This document shows positions 53,920-63,060 of a DNA stretch of 64,000 nucleotides, piece after piece. The stretch is from Prevotella sp. (GTDB taxonomy: Bacteria > Bacteroidota > Bacteroidia > Bacteroidales > Bacteroidaceae), in contig JAILHK010000048.1 in the NCBI GenBank assembly GCA_024695815.1, positions 62,001-126,000 of the forward strand. The letters are read 5' to 3'. A model generated the notes under the pieces. That model was not told where the DNA came from. It saw only the letters and a list, made by a program, of their open reading frames with translations, and ran no database searches. The first letter of the stretch is position 1. Each line of letters begins with the position of its first letter. The position numbers were made by a program, and so were the translations under genes.

Positions 53920-56091
53920 ATGAAAACAAGACAATTATTACTTCTATCTGCTGCGCTCCTAGCTGTTGCTCAGACAAAGGCAGGAGACATTACAAAGCAT
54001 GTAAACCCACTGATGGGCACGGAAACATTATGGTCGCCACAGGACCTTGGCTACACCCGAACCGAGACCAAACGCGCTTGGGGCGCAGAGACTTTCCCCG
54101 GTGCTGCCATGCCCAATGCCATGGTTCAGGCTACACCCGTCACCATGTATCACTCCGGTTCTGGCTATCAGTATGAAGACCGCCAGATTTATGGCTTTGC
54201 CCATACCAGCAAAGGCCACTGGAACTTGTTGCATGTGCCCATTCTGCCAGTCACTACTGAAGGAAAATTCCGTCCCGATAACTATTGCTCATGGTTCAGT
54301 CATGAACACGAGTCGGCCTCGCCAGGCTATTACCAGGTGTGGCTCGACCGCTATCAGGTAAATGCAGAGCTGACCACCACGCTCCGTTGTGCCTACCACC
54401 GCTATACTTTCCGCGCTGGCGACGAGAAAATGCTGATGGTAGATATCACCCATTCCAATGCCCATCCGCGCGGTTATCAGGTGAAGAAAGTTGCAGACAA
54501 TGCCTTCGCCGGTTTTCAGGATGGCGAGGGACGTGCCTATTTCTATGCAGTCACCAACTATGTTATAGATTTTGTCGTGATGGCCAGCGAACATCGCAAC
54601 AGCGTTGGCGTCGTCACGTTTAAAGATTGCCGTGCTGCTAAGCCTTTGGAGGTGCGCATCGGCTTTTCTTTTGTAAGCATCGAGAATGCCAAAGCCAATC
54701 TTGAAGCAGAACTGTTGAAGGATGGTAAGTCCTTTGCCCAGGTGCGCCAGGATGCCGACCAGACCTGGGAGAAGCTCTTAGGACATGTGCGTGTCAGTGG
54801 CGGTACTGCCAAGCAGCAGGACATGTTCTACTCCACACTCTATCGTGCTTTCCTGTGGCCCAGCCTGCGCAGCGATGCCAATGGCGAGTATCGTGACGAC
54901 CGCGGACAGGTGGTGCGTGGCGACTATGCCTACTACACCGACCCCTCGCTGTGGGACACCTATCGCAACAAGCTTATCCTGCTGGGCATGATCTCGCCCG
55001 AGGTGGTGGCAGACATTATCAAGTCGTGTGTTGACAGAGGCGAGAAACACGGTGGCTATATGCCCACATTCTTCCATGGCGACCATGCTTCGGCCTTTGT
55101 GGCAGGCTCCTGGTTGAGGGGCATTCACGACTTCGACCTGCGTAGGGCTTACCAACTGATGCTGAAAAATGCCACCGTGCCCGGACGTGGCGGCCGTCCT
55201 TATCTCGACGAGTATTTGGAGCGTGGATGGATTTCTGAGAAAGACACCACCGATGTGCCTACCGAGGATGAGTACAAAGGCTCTGTCACCAAGACGCAGG
55301 AGTATGCCTATGACGACTATGCCACGGCGCTGGTGGCTCGTGTGCTGAAAGACAAGAAAAACGAGAAGATGCTGCTCCAGCATTCACAGTACTACAAGAA
55401 CCTGTTCGACCCCTCTACTGGTTTCTGGCGTGGAAAGGTGTTGCGCAATGGCGAAGGTCAGTGGATTAAAGACTTCCGTCCAAACTATCCCTACTATCAG
55501 TATATGTATCGTGAGGCCGATGCCTGGAACTCGCTGTTCTTTGCACCCCACGATCCTGAAGGCATGATAGCTCTCTATCCGTCGCATCAGGCTGTAGAAC
55601 AGAAACTCGATTCGCTTTTCTCTACCCCTTGTGGCGGTTACGAGGCTTGGAACCTCACTGGTTACCTGGGTACTTACTGCCACGGCAACCAGCCTGGTCA
55701 CGGCATTCCCTATACCTACTATTTCATCGACCGTCAGGAGAAGGCTCAGCGCATCCTGAACGCCTTGATGAACAACTACTATGGCATGGGTGAACATCAT
55801 CTGGCCTATGCCGGAATGGACGATGCTGGCGAGATGTCGTCGTGGTATGCCCTCAACGCCATGGGTATCTACACCTATTCGCCTGCCGACCCGCAGTACA
55901 TTGTCACCGTACCTCTCTTCGACAAAGTTGAGTTCACGCTGGGCACCACAGGCAAGACTTTCGTTATCCAGAAAGAAGGTCAAGGCGAGAAAATCCGTCA
56001 GATTACGATTGGAGGCAAACCTCTGAAAGGCTGGTTCGTAAACCATGCCGACCTGGCACAGGGCAAGACGCTGGTTGTCATGGTGGATTAA
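53920..56091 (+). CDS. Glycoside hydrolase family 92 alpha-mannosidase
   Basis: 723-residue exported calcium-dependent exo-alpha-mannosidase. Signal peptide about 1-20, N-terminal beta-sandwich (GTETFPGAAMP type start of the family: WGAETFPGAAMP), and an (alpha/alpha)6 barrel with GMDDAGEMSSWYALNAMG (about 630), the GH92 catalytic-loop signature. Linkage specificity cannot be read by eye. It is followed by a strong terminator, so it is monocistronic. Confidence 0.94.
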   Translation: MKTRQLLLLSAALLAVAQTKAGDITKHVNPLMGTETLWSPQDLGYTRTETKRAWGAETFPGAAMPNAMVQATPVTMYHSGSGYQYEDRQIYGFAHTSKGHWNLLHVPILPVTTEGKFRPDNYCSWFSHEHESASPGYYQVWLDRYQVNAELTTTLRCAYHRYTFRAGDEKMLMVDITHSNAHPRGYQVKKVADNAFAGFQDGEGRAYFYAVTNYVIDFVVMASEHRNSVGVVTFKDCRAAKPLEVRIGFSFVSIENAKANLEAELLKDGKSFAQVRQDADQTWEKLLGHVRVSGGTAKQQDMFYSTLYRAFLWPSLRSDANGEYRDDRGQVVRGDYAYYTDPSLWDTYRNKLILLGMISPEVVADIIKSCVDRGEKHGGYMPTFFHGDHASAFVAGSWLRGIHDFDLRRAYQLMLKNATVPGRGGRPYLDEYLERGWISEKDTTDVPTEDEYKGSVTKTQEYAYDDYATALVARVLKDKKNEKMLLQHSQYYKNLFDPSTGFWRGKVLRNGEGQWIKDFRPNYPYYQYMYREADAWNSLFFAPHDPEGMIALYPSHQAVEQKLDSLFSTPCGGYEAWNLTGYLGTYCHGNQPGHGIPYTYYFIDRQEKAQRILNALMNNYYGMGEHHLAYAGMDDAGEMSSWYALNAMGIYTYSPADPQYIVTVPLFDKVEFTLGTTGKTFVIQKEGQGEKIRQITIGGKPLKGWFVNHADLAQGKTLVVMVD

Positions 56092-56115
56092 ATGTATATA
56101 AAAACGAATGGCAGA

Positions 56116-56154
56116 AAGGTCGCCGTCCCGGTATTCGGGCGGCGGCCTTCTTTT
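56116..56154 (+). terminator. GC-rich terminator of the GH92 gene
   Basis: Stem 56116-56130 with 56136-56149 (one bulge, one G-U), five-base loop, followed by TTTT at 56151-56154. Confidence 0.85.
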
Positions 56155-56217
56155 GTGTCTGTTTATTCTTCCTTTTTACCTTATTATTATTAGATTGGTT
56201 GAAAAAGTAAAGAATAA

Positions 56218-56249
56218 TTTGGCGCATTCGTGAAAATCTATTATTTTTG
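56218..56249 (+). promoter_or_regulatory. Promoter of the coiled-coil/TolC/HlyD/ABC-2 operon
   Basis: TTTG at 56218-56221 and TATTTTTG at 56242-56249, spacing 20 bp. Confidence 0.75.
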
Positions 56250-56283
56250 CACACAGTTAATTTAGAAAAGAAAAATAAGAAAA

Positions 56284-57153
56284 ATGAAGAAAAGTTGGAT
56301 TGTTATTAGCATAGCCGTAATCACAGTACTAATTGGTTTAGCTGTTGCTTTGTTTATCGGACTTCAACAGCAGAAGCAACAGGTGGCTGAGATGCAAGAG
56401 CTGGCTGAGTTGGATAAACAGGAAATGGAAAATGAATATGAGCGCTTCACACTGCAGTATAGTGAGATGATGACTCAGATTAACAACGACTCTATCATTG
56501 AACAGTTGACGCAGGAACAGCTGCGCACACAGCAACTGCTCGAAGAACTGAAGAATGTGAAGGCCAGCGATGCACGCGAGATAGCACGATTGAAGAAGGA
56601 ACTGGCCACGGTGCGCGAGGTGTTGCGTTCGTATATCCGCCAGGTAGACTCGCTGAATCAGGTCAACAAGAATCTGATGGCCGAGAATAGCCAAATCAGA
56701 GGTCAGCTGGAACAAACCAATCTGGAGAAGCGCGACCTGCAACAGGAGAAGCAGAACCTGACAGAGAAAGTGGCTATTGCTGCCCAGCTTGATGCTACGG
56801 GCATCACCATGACGCCGCTGAACAAGCGTGGAAAGGCAGAGAAAAAGATTAAGAATGCCAAGACCCTGCAGGTGGGCTTCAATATAGCACGCAACGTGAC
56901 AGCGTCCAACGGCAACCGCACTATCTATGTGCGTATTACCAAGCCCAACGGACAGTCGTTCTCTGCCGGTACGTTCGCCTATGAGAACCGTCAACTGGAG
57001 TATTCTATGAAGAAGGTCATTGAATATAATGGTGAGGAGACCAGCGTGCAGACCTTCTGGACCGTGGGCGAGTTCCTCGAGGCAGGCGAATACCGCGTCA
57101 GTATCTTTGCCGATGGTCATATGATCGGATCTAGAACATTTAATTTCAAATAA
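56284..57153 (+). CDS. Membrane-anchored coiled-coil protein, first gene of an efflux operon
   Basis: 289 residues: an N-terminal transmembrane helix (about 6-27), a long coiled coil rich in Q, E, L and K (about 30-165), a basic linker (about 170-185) and a C-terminal beta-rich domain (about 190-289). No catalytic motif. The gene opens the operon whose next genes are TolC, HlyD and two ABC-2 permeases, 7 bp before TolC. It could be a periplasmic spacer or chaperone for the assembly. Its family has no assigned function that I know. Confidence 0.75.
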   Translation: MKKSWIVISIAVITVLIGLAVALFIGLQQQKQQVAEMQELAELDKQEMENEYERFTLQYSEMMTQINNDSIIEQLTQEQLRTQQLLEELKNVKASDAREIARLKKELATVREVLRSYIRQVDSLNQVNKNLMAENSQIRGQLEQTNLEKRDLQQEKQNLTEKVAIAAQLDATGITMTPLNKRGKAEKKIKNAKTLQVGFNIARNVTASNGNRTIYVRITKPNGQSFSAGTFAYENRQLEYSMKKVIEYNGEETSVQTFWTVGEFLEAGEYRVSIFADGHMIGSRTFNFK

Positions 57154-57160
57154 ACTAACT

Positions 57161-58606
57161 ATGAATAAACGTTTGGCTTTAGGTCTTTGCCTTCTGACAC
57201 TGGGAGCGGCAGCCGCTGACGCACAGCAGTTGTTGAGCCTGGACAGTTGTAGAGCAATGGCCTTGCGCAACAACAAGCAGATGAATGTGCAGCAGCTGAA
57301 ACAGGATGTTGCCGACAATCTGCGGAAGTCGGCGCGCACGAAGTATCTGCCGCATGTTGCCGCCATAGGTACTTATCAGTACACCAGTCGTGAGGTGTCT
57401 CTGCTGAACGATGACCAGAAGGGTGCCTTCCCCAAGTTGGGCACGGCTGCAGGACAACGGATGGATCAGGTGGTGCCCGGCGCATCGTCGGCTCCTGCCA
57501 TTGCGACGCTGCTCGGTGTGCTCGATGCCACAGGGCAGCATATTGTAGATGCCTTGGAAACCGACAGTCGTAACATCTTTGCCGGTTCGGTAATGCTCAC
57601 ACAGCCTGTGTTCATGGGCGGTAGTATCGTGGCCATGAACAAGATGGCACGCATTAACCAGGAGATGGCCGAACATACGCAGGATGCCACCCGCCAGATC
57701 ACACTTTATGAGACAGACAAGACCTATTGGCTGGTTGTCTCGCTGAGGCACAAGCAGCGTCTGGCCGAGAGCTACCTCGAGGTGGTGAAGAAACTGGAGG
57801 ACGACGTGCAGAAGATGATTACCGAGGGCGTTGCTACTCGCAGCGATGGACTGAGCGTCAGCGTGAAGGTGAGCGAGGCTGAAATGAATCTTCAGAGAGT
57901 GAACGACGGACTTGTGCTGGCCAAGATGTTGCTCTGCCAGCAGATTGGTCTGCCTTCAGATAGCAATATCACCTTGGTCGATGAGAATACCGACAGCCTG
58001 GCTGAGGCGATGCCCGTTATTGGAACGGATAGCGAAGAGGCCCGTGCTGCAGCCATGGAGAACCGTCCTGAGCTGCGACTGCTAGAGAATGCTGTCGATT
58101 TGTCGAGACAGTCCACCAACCTGTTGCGTGCCGGCAATCTGCCTCAGGTACTGCTCACCGGTGGCTATATTGTTTCCAATCCTAACTTGCTCAATGGCTT
58201 TGAGAAAAAGTTCGGCGGCATGTGGAATGTCGGCGTGACCGTGCGAGTGCCCATCTGGAACTGGGGCGACGTGAACTATAAGGTGAGAGCATCTAAAGGT
58301 GCCACAGCCATTGCCAACCTGGAACTGGAAGAGGCTCGCGAGAAGATTGAGCTGCAGGTCAACCAGACAAACTTTAAGGTTGACGAGGCCAACAAGCGTC
58401 AGGCCATGGCGCAGGCCAGCATCAAGCGCGCAGAAGAGAACCTACGTACTGCAGAGATTGGTTTCCGCGAAGGCGTGATAACCCCCACCACCGTGATGGA
58501 GGCTCAGACTGCCTGGCTGCAGGCTAAGTCGCAGAAGATCGATGCCGACATCGATGTTAAGATGGCACAGGTGGACTTGCAGAAAGCCATGGGACAACTT
58601 AAGTAG
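57161..58606 (+). CDS. TolC family outer-membrane efflux protein
   Basis: 481 residues with signal peptide (about 1-20), then two homologous halves with long helices (for example 165-225 and 385-445) and beta-barrel strand segments, the layout of OEP/TolC. It forms the outer-membrane channel for the HlyD and permease genes downstream (HlyD starts 46 bp after its stop). The cargo is unknown. Confidence 0.92.
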   Translation: MNKRLALGLCLLTLGAAAADAQQLLSLDSCRAMALRNNKQMNVQQLKQDVADNLRKSARTKYLPHVAAIGTYQYTSREVSLLNDDQKGAFPKLGTAAGQRMDQVVPGASSAPAIATLLGVLDATGQHIVDALETDSRNIFAGSVMLTQPVFMGGSIVAMNKMARINQEMAEHTQDATRQITLYETDKTYWLVVSLRHKQRLAESYLEVVKKLEDDVQKMITEGVATRSDGLSVSVKVSEAEMNLQRVNDGLVLAKMLLCQQIGLPSDSNITLVDENTDSLAEAMPVIGTDSEEARAAAMENRPELRLLENAVDLSRQSTNLLRAGNLPQVLLTGGYIVSNPNLLNGFEKKFGGMWNVGVTVRVPIWNWGDVNYKVRASKGATAIANLELEEAREKIELQVNQTNFKVDEANKRQAMAQASIKRAEENLRTAEIGFREGVITPTTVMEAQTAWLQAKSQKIDADIDVKMAQVDLQKAMGQLK

Positions 58607-58652
58607 TCTTAGTTTAGAGTTAAGAGTTTTTGTTATATAATCATTTTGAATT

Positions 58653-59642
58653 ATGTCAGTACAAGCATCAACGCAACATAAGAATATTTTGTATGCCATC
58701 CTAGGCTTCTCCTGCGTGGTCATACTAGTAGCACTCATTGGCTTCTTTGCCCTTGGCCGCGACCCCGAGTTGATTCAGGGTCAGGTGGAAGTGTCGGAGT
58801 ATCGTGTGTCAAGCAAGGTACCTGGTCGTATCCTTGAGATTCGTGTGAAGGAAGGCGACTTCGTGAAGGCTGGCGATACGCTGGCCATTCTCGATGCCCC
58901 CGAGGTGAACGCCAAGAGACAACAGGCACAGAGTGCCGAGGATGCCGCTTCGGCCATGGAACTGATGGCAAAAAACGGTGCTCGCAAGGAACAGGTGCAG
59001 GGCGCCTATCAGTTGCTGCAGCAGGCTAAGGCAGCCTACGAGATTGCCGAGAAGTCATACAACCGCGTACAGCGTCTGTTCGACGAGGGTGTGGTCAGCG
59101 CTCAGAAACGCGATGAGGCTCAGGCCATGTATAAAGCCTCTGAGGCTCAGATGAAAGCAGCTCAGAGTCAGTATGATATGGCACAAAACGGTGCCCGTCG
59201 TGAAGAGAAATTGGCTGCCCAGGCACAGGTGAACCGTGCCAAGGGTGCCGTGCAGGAGGTCAACTCGTATATCAGCGAAACGGTGCAGATAGCCCAGATG
59301 GACGGTGAGGTGAGCAACATCTACCCAAAGGTTGGCGAGCTGGTTGGCACGGGCAGTCCCATCATGACCATCTCTATGATGAACGATATGTGGGGCACCT
59401 TTAACGTACGCGAGGATCAGTTGGGCTCTTTGTCTATCGGCACCGAGTTCGATGCCTTTGTGCCAGCCTTCAACAAGACCGTCAAGATGAAGGTGTACTA
59501 CATGAAAGACCAGGGCTCTTATGCCGTGTGGAAAGCCACAAAGGCCAATGGCCAATATGACTTAAAAACATTTGAGGTAAAGGCACGTCCGGTCGAGAAG
59601 ATAGAAGGACTCCGTCCGGGAATGTCGTTGATTATCAAATAA
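58653..59642 (+). CDS. HlyD-type membrane fusion protein
   Basis: 329 residues. Transmembrane anchor at about 12-34, biotinyl-lipoyl half (VEVSEYRVSSKVPGRI), coiled-coil hairpin (about 75-210), second lipoyl half and a beta-barrel domain. It links inner-membrane permease and TolC channel. Its stop directly precedes the next ATG, so translation is coupled. Confidence 0.93.
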   Translation: MSVQASTQHKNILYAILGFSCVVILVALIGFFALGRDPELIQGQVEVSEYRVSSKVPGRILEIRVKEGDFVKAGDTLAILDAPEVNAKRQQAQSAEDAASAMELMAKNGARKEQVQGAYQLLQQAKAAYEIAEKSYNRVQRLFDEGVVSAQKRDEAQAMYKASEAQMKAAQSQYDMAQNGARREEKLAAQAQVNRAKGAVQEVNSYISETVQIAQMDGEVSNIYPKVGELVGTGSPIMTISMMNDMWGTFNVREDQLGSLSIGTEFDAFVPAFNKTVKMKVYYMKDQGSYAVWKATKANGQYDLKTFEVKARPVEKIEGLRPGMSLIIK

Positions 59643-60812
59643 ATGAGATATCTATTGCGAATTTTCCATTTGATGATGCGCGAGCTGGCGATTCTTAGAC
59701 GGAATCACCTCTACGCCTTCTGCATGGTGGTCTTTCCCGTCTTGGTGATCGTGTTCTTCACCTCGATGCTGCAAGAGGGATTGCCCACCGAGATGCCTCT
59801 TGGTGTTGTTGACCTGGACAACACCTCGATGACGCGTTCGCTGACCCATCGCTTGGATGCTTTCCAGATGTCGCATGTCGTGGCACGCTATCCCAGTGTG
59901 ACAGAAGCACGACGCGCCATTCAGCGCAACGAGATATATGCCTTTATGTATCTGCCGAAGGGAACCACCGACGACCTGTTGGCCAACCGTCAGCCGAAGA
60001 TTTCTTTTTACTATACATACACCACCATGGCAGCAGGAGCCTTGTTGATGAAGGATATGAAAACCATATCAACGCTCGGCTCGGCATCTTTGGGACAAGC
60101 CACGATGCGGGCCAAGGGCCTGACCGACGATCAGATCCAGACACTGCTGCAGCCCATCCGTGTGGACTTACATCAGATTGCCAACCCGTGGAGCAGCTAT
60201 AACATCTATCTTACAACGGTGATGGTACCTGGTATCATCATGCTGTTTATCTTCCTGATTTCAGCTTATTCGCTGGGAACGGAAATCAAGTTCGACACAG
60301 GCAAACAGTTGATGCAGATGGCTGGCAACAACATCCTTGTGGCCATTATTGGCAAGTTCTTGGTGCAGACGCTCATCTTCCTGGCTATCATCTATGTTTA
60401 CGAGTTCTATGTCTTTTCCGTATTGGGCTTCCCGCATTTGGGCAGCCCGTGGATGCTGGTACTGCTCGGACTCATTCAGGTGCTTTCGGCTCAGGGCTTT
60501 GGCATCTTTGCTTTTGGTCTCATGCCCTCGTTGCGCATGTCGCTCAGTATTTGTTCGCTATGGGCTGTGCTCAGCATCTCGATGGTCGGTTCGGCTTTCC
60601 CCGTGATGGGCATGGATGGCGCATTGCAGTCGCTGTCGTGGCTTTTCCCGTTGCGCCATTACTTTATGATTTATCAGATATGTATCTTCAATGGTTTCCC
60701 GCTGATTGATGCGTGGTTCCATTTTGCAGCCTTGGTAGCATTCTTGCTGTTGCCTTGGTTTGTGATGAAGAAAATAAAGAATGCAATGCTTACCTATGTC
60801 TATATTCCGTAA
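59643..60812 (+). CDS. ABC-2 type permease, first of two
   Basis: 389 residues, N-terminal membrane helix (about 22-42), a large extracytoplasmic domain (about 50-180), and five helices in the C-terminal half, as in YhhJ/YbhR-type ABC-2 permeases. It shares an overlapping end with the second permease gene. No ATP-binding subunit is encoded in this cluster. Confidence 0.9.
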   Translation: MRYLLRIFHLMMRELAILRRNHLYAFCMVVFPVLVIVFFTSMLQEGLPTEMPLGVVDLDNTSMTRSLTHRLDAFQMSHVVARYPSVTEARRAIQRNEIYAFMYLPKGTTDDLLANRQPKISFYYTYTTMAAGALLMKDMKTISTLGSASLGQATMRAKGLTDDQIQTLLQPIRVDLHQIANPWSSYNIYLTTVMVPGIIMLFIFLISAYSLGTEIKFDTGKQLMQMAGNNILVAIIGKFLVQTLIFLAIIYVYEFYVFSVLGFPHLGSPWMLVLLGLIQVLSAQGFGIFAFGLMPSLRMSLSICSLWAVLSISMVGSAFPVMGMDGALQSLSWLFPLRHYFMIYQICIFNGFPLIDAWFHFAALVAFLLLPWFVMKKIKNAMLTYVYIP

Positions 60813-62049
60813 TCTGAACGAAGGGCTTCACGACATTTGTTTCATCTGGTGGCGAGAGGTGAAACTGATGGTCAGAGACGAAGGTGTCATCATCTTCTTC
60901 TTTGTGGTGCCTATTGTCTATCCGCTGCTTTATTCGTGGATATACAACAACGAAACGGTGCACGAGGTGCCTGTGGCGGTGGTTGACGACTCGCATTCTT
61001 CGTTGTCGCGACAGTTCATCCGCATGTGCGATGCTTCGGCCGATGTCAGGGTGGCATACTATGCCCAGGATATGGACGAGGCCAAATCGCTAGTCAGTCG
61101 CCAACTGGTGAAGGGTGTGTACTATATCCCAAGCGATTTCGATTCGAACATCAACCGTTTGCAGCAAGCCACCGTCAGCGTGTATTGCGACATGGCGTTG
61201 ATGCTGACCTACAAGGCCATATTCCAGACGGCGCAGCTAGTGACCATGGACATGGGTACGGAGATTAAGACCAAGTTGGCAGGTCGCTACACCAAGCAAG
61301 AGGAACTGATAGCCTCGAAGCCGCTGGCATTCGACGAGGTGCCCATCTTCAACCCCTTGGCTGGTTATGGTTCGTCTATCTTGCCAGGTGTGCTGATGCT
61401 CATACTGCAGCAGACCTTGGTGTTGGGCGTCGGTCTGGCATCAGGAACGGCGCGCGAGCAAAACCGCTATGGTCAGCTGGTGCCCATGAGTAAGCACTAT
61501 CATGGCGTGTCGCGTATCGTGGCTGGCAAGGGCTTGGCCTATTTCATGGTCTATGCCGTGATGGGCGCTTGGCTGCTGTTGGCCATACCCCGACTGTTCC
61601 ATTTCCCACAGCTGGCCAGCTGGACATCGCTGTTGGCAATTGCCCTCCCATACATCCTGGCATGTATCTTCTTTGGAATGACGGTGTCGTGTCTGGTTCG
61701 CTATCGCGAGAATGTGATGCTACTCATGGTCTTTGTGTCCGTGCCCCTGCTGTTTCTGACGGGTCTCAGTTGGCCACAGTCCAACATCCCCGGTGTCTGG
61801 CAGGGCATCTCATGGCTCTTCCCCTCGACCTTTGGCGTCCGTGCCTATGTGCGTCTAAACTCTATGGGTGCTTCGCTCGCCGATGTGTTGACAGAGTATC
61901 GTATTCTGTGGACCCAGGCTGGTGCCTACTTCCTGTTGGCTTACTTCGTTTATTCGTTCCAGATTAATCAGGCACATAAACGTATTAAACAGGAATATCG
62001 GGAAATGAAGGAGCGCGTAGAACAGCGCAAGAAACAGATCAAAGCATAA
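60796..62049 (+). CDS. ABC-2 type permease, second of two
   Basis: About 417 residues with the same layout: membrane helix near 33-52, extracytoplasmic domain, and five C-terminal helices. It overlaps the preceding gene by 17 bp from the ATG at 60796; an ATG at 60781 is also possible. The C-terminal tail is basic. It ends the operon and is followed by a hairpin array. Partnership with the first permease as a heterodimer is inferred. Confidence 0.9.
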   Translation: MSIFRNLNEGLHDICFIWWREVKLMVRDEGVIIFFFVVPIVYPLLYSWIYNNETVHEVPVAVVDDSHSSLSRQFIRMCDASADVRVAYYAQDMDEAKSLVSRQLVKGVYYIPSDFDSNINRLQQATVSVYCDMALMLTYKAIFQTAQLVTMDMGTEIKTKLAGRYTKQEELIASKPLAFDEVPIFNPLAGYGSSILPGVLMLILQQTLVLGVGLASGTAREQNRYGQLVPMSKHYHGVSRIVAGKGLAYFMVYAVMGAWLLLAIPRLFHFPQLASWTSLLAIALPYILACIFFGMTVSCLVRYRENVMLLMVFVSVPLLFLTGLSWPQSNIPGVWQGISWLFPSTFGVRAYVRLNSMGASLADVLTEYRILWTQAGAYFLLAYFVYSFQINQAHKRIKQEYREMKERVEQRKKQIKA

Positions 62050-62055
62050 GTCTCC

Positions 62056-62165
62056 TTACGGCAAAGTGCCAGTTTCCTTACGGAAAAGTGGCACTTTGCT
62101 ATGCTTAAAGCGGCACTTTCGTTACGGTAAAGTGCCGCTTTTGTTTTGCAATAGTGGCACTTTTG
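62056..62165. repeat. Array of AAAG-YGGC-ACTTT palindromic modules
   Basis: Hairpin one pairs 62061-62071 with 62089-62099 (11 bp perfect, with an inner TTTCC/GGAAA stem). Hairpin two pairs 62107-62119 with 62129-62141 (13 bp perfect). A further copy lies at 62153-62164. TTACGG occurs three times between modules. Confidence 0.85.
62107..62148 (+). terminator. Possible terminator after the ABC-2 permease operon
   Basis: The 13-bp perfect stem is followed by TTGTTTTG, a weak T tract; it may serve as a transcription end. Confidence 0.4.
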
Positions 62166-62172
62166 TCTCCAT

Positions 62173-62254
62173 TCTAGCCCCTGGAAAGGTCGTTTCTAGC
62201 CCCTGGGGAGCATCATTCTAGCCCCTAGAATTACCTTTTCTAGGGGCTAGATGA
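62173..62254. repeat. Array of TCTAGCCCC modules related to the TCTAGN3CTAGA family
   Basis: Direct half-copies start at 62173, 62195 and 62217. The last pairs with an inverted TCTAGGGGCTAGA at 62239-62251 to form a hairpin of about 18 bp. The spacer ACCTTTTCTAG is shared with the array at 30573-30583. Confidence 0.75.
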
Positions 62255-62291
62255 TAATCAAAAGTGTAACTATAGCCTATCAAGACCTCTA

Positions 62292-62822
62292 CTAATAGTT
62301 ATCAAGAATCATCTTTCTGCGTTGCTTTTCGGCCGCTTTTCGGCGTCGTTGCTTTTTGAGCCACAACTCGTCAATGCCCCAGTAGATAAGTCCAAGAGGA
62401 TTGAAGCCTTTCGGGTTGGCCTCCATCAGTTGCATATCTACCTTCGAAGGCTTCTTGAAGGCCGTGGCAGTCTTGTCGTGATGTTTTCCCCAGATGATGA
62501 CCTCGTTGACCGAAAACAGACGGGGCAACAACTCTATCGTGTCGCCTTGCAGTTCGTCGCTGCGCATTCTGCGCTTCTCGAAGCTGGCGTGCATGAGCGT
62601 CAGCTCTTTGAAACCGCCTTTAAGTTGGAACTTCCCTTCCCACGTGCTGACAGTCTCTTGGCCGTTATCAGTAGTTATCAGGACGTTGCGAATGGGAACG
62701 CCCGTTTCCATGTTGACAACGATTAAGCTTTGCGACAGCGTGTCAACATGTAGTGTGTCTTGTGCTCGGCAGCAGCCGATGTCTGGTAGGAGTAATACGA
62801 GTAGAGTAAGTAGTCTGGGCAT
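62292..62822 (-). CDS. Small exported protein with carboxypeptidase-regulatory-like domain
   Basis: 176 residues: signal peptide about 1-20 (LLLPDIGCCRAQ), a CarboxypepD_reg-like beta-sandwich (about 30-100; NMETGVPIRNVLI) and a Lys/Arg-rich C terminus (about 155-173). No catalytic residues are visible. A structural or surface role is all that can be inferred. Minus-strand TATCTTTG at 62855-62862 lies upstream. Confidence 0.75.
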   Translation of the reverse strand: MPRLLTLLVLLLPDIGCCRAQDTLHVDTLSQSLIVVNMETGVPIRNVLITTDNGQETVSTWEGKFQLKGGFKELTLMHASFEKRRMRSDELQGDTIELLPRLFSVNEVIIWGKHHDKTATAFKKPSKVDMQLMEANPKGFNPLGLIYWGIDELWLKKQRRRKAAEKQRRKMILDNY

Positions 62823-62854
62823 GGTTCGTGATTGTTAGTAATCTGTTGACGGTG

Positions 62855-62862
62855 CAAAGATA
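62855..62862 (-). promoter_or_regulatory. -7 box for the small exported protein gene
   Basis: Minus-strand TATCTTTG, 32 bp before the start codon. Confidence 0.5.
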
Positions 62863-62937
62863 ATTCATTTCGCTATACGATGGTGATAATTAATGCGAAA
62901 CTCTGTTACAGATATGAAAATTAAGACTTTATTCAAT

Positions 62938-62945
62938 TATTTTTG
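62938..62945 (+). promoter_or_regulatory. -7 box for the PI-PLC-like gene
   Basis: TATTTTTG fits TAnnTTTG. It lies inside the longest in-frame extension, which supports the start at 63061. Confidence 0.5.
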
Positions 62946-63060
62946 CAAAAGTAAAAATACCTGCATCTTTTTCTTGGTTATTCCATTTCTGATGATTAAT
63001 TATGCAGTCGATTCTAAAAATATGAACCTAAAACTAAATGGTAAGAAGATGCAAAGCAAG

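Noticed and set aside
57161..62049. RND multidrug efflux system
   Set aside because: The inner-membrane genes are ABC-2 permeases of about 400 residues, not a roughly 1000-residue RND pump.
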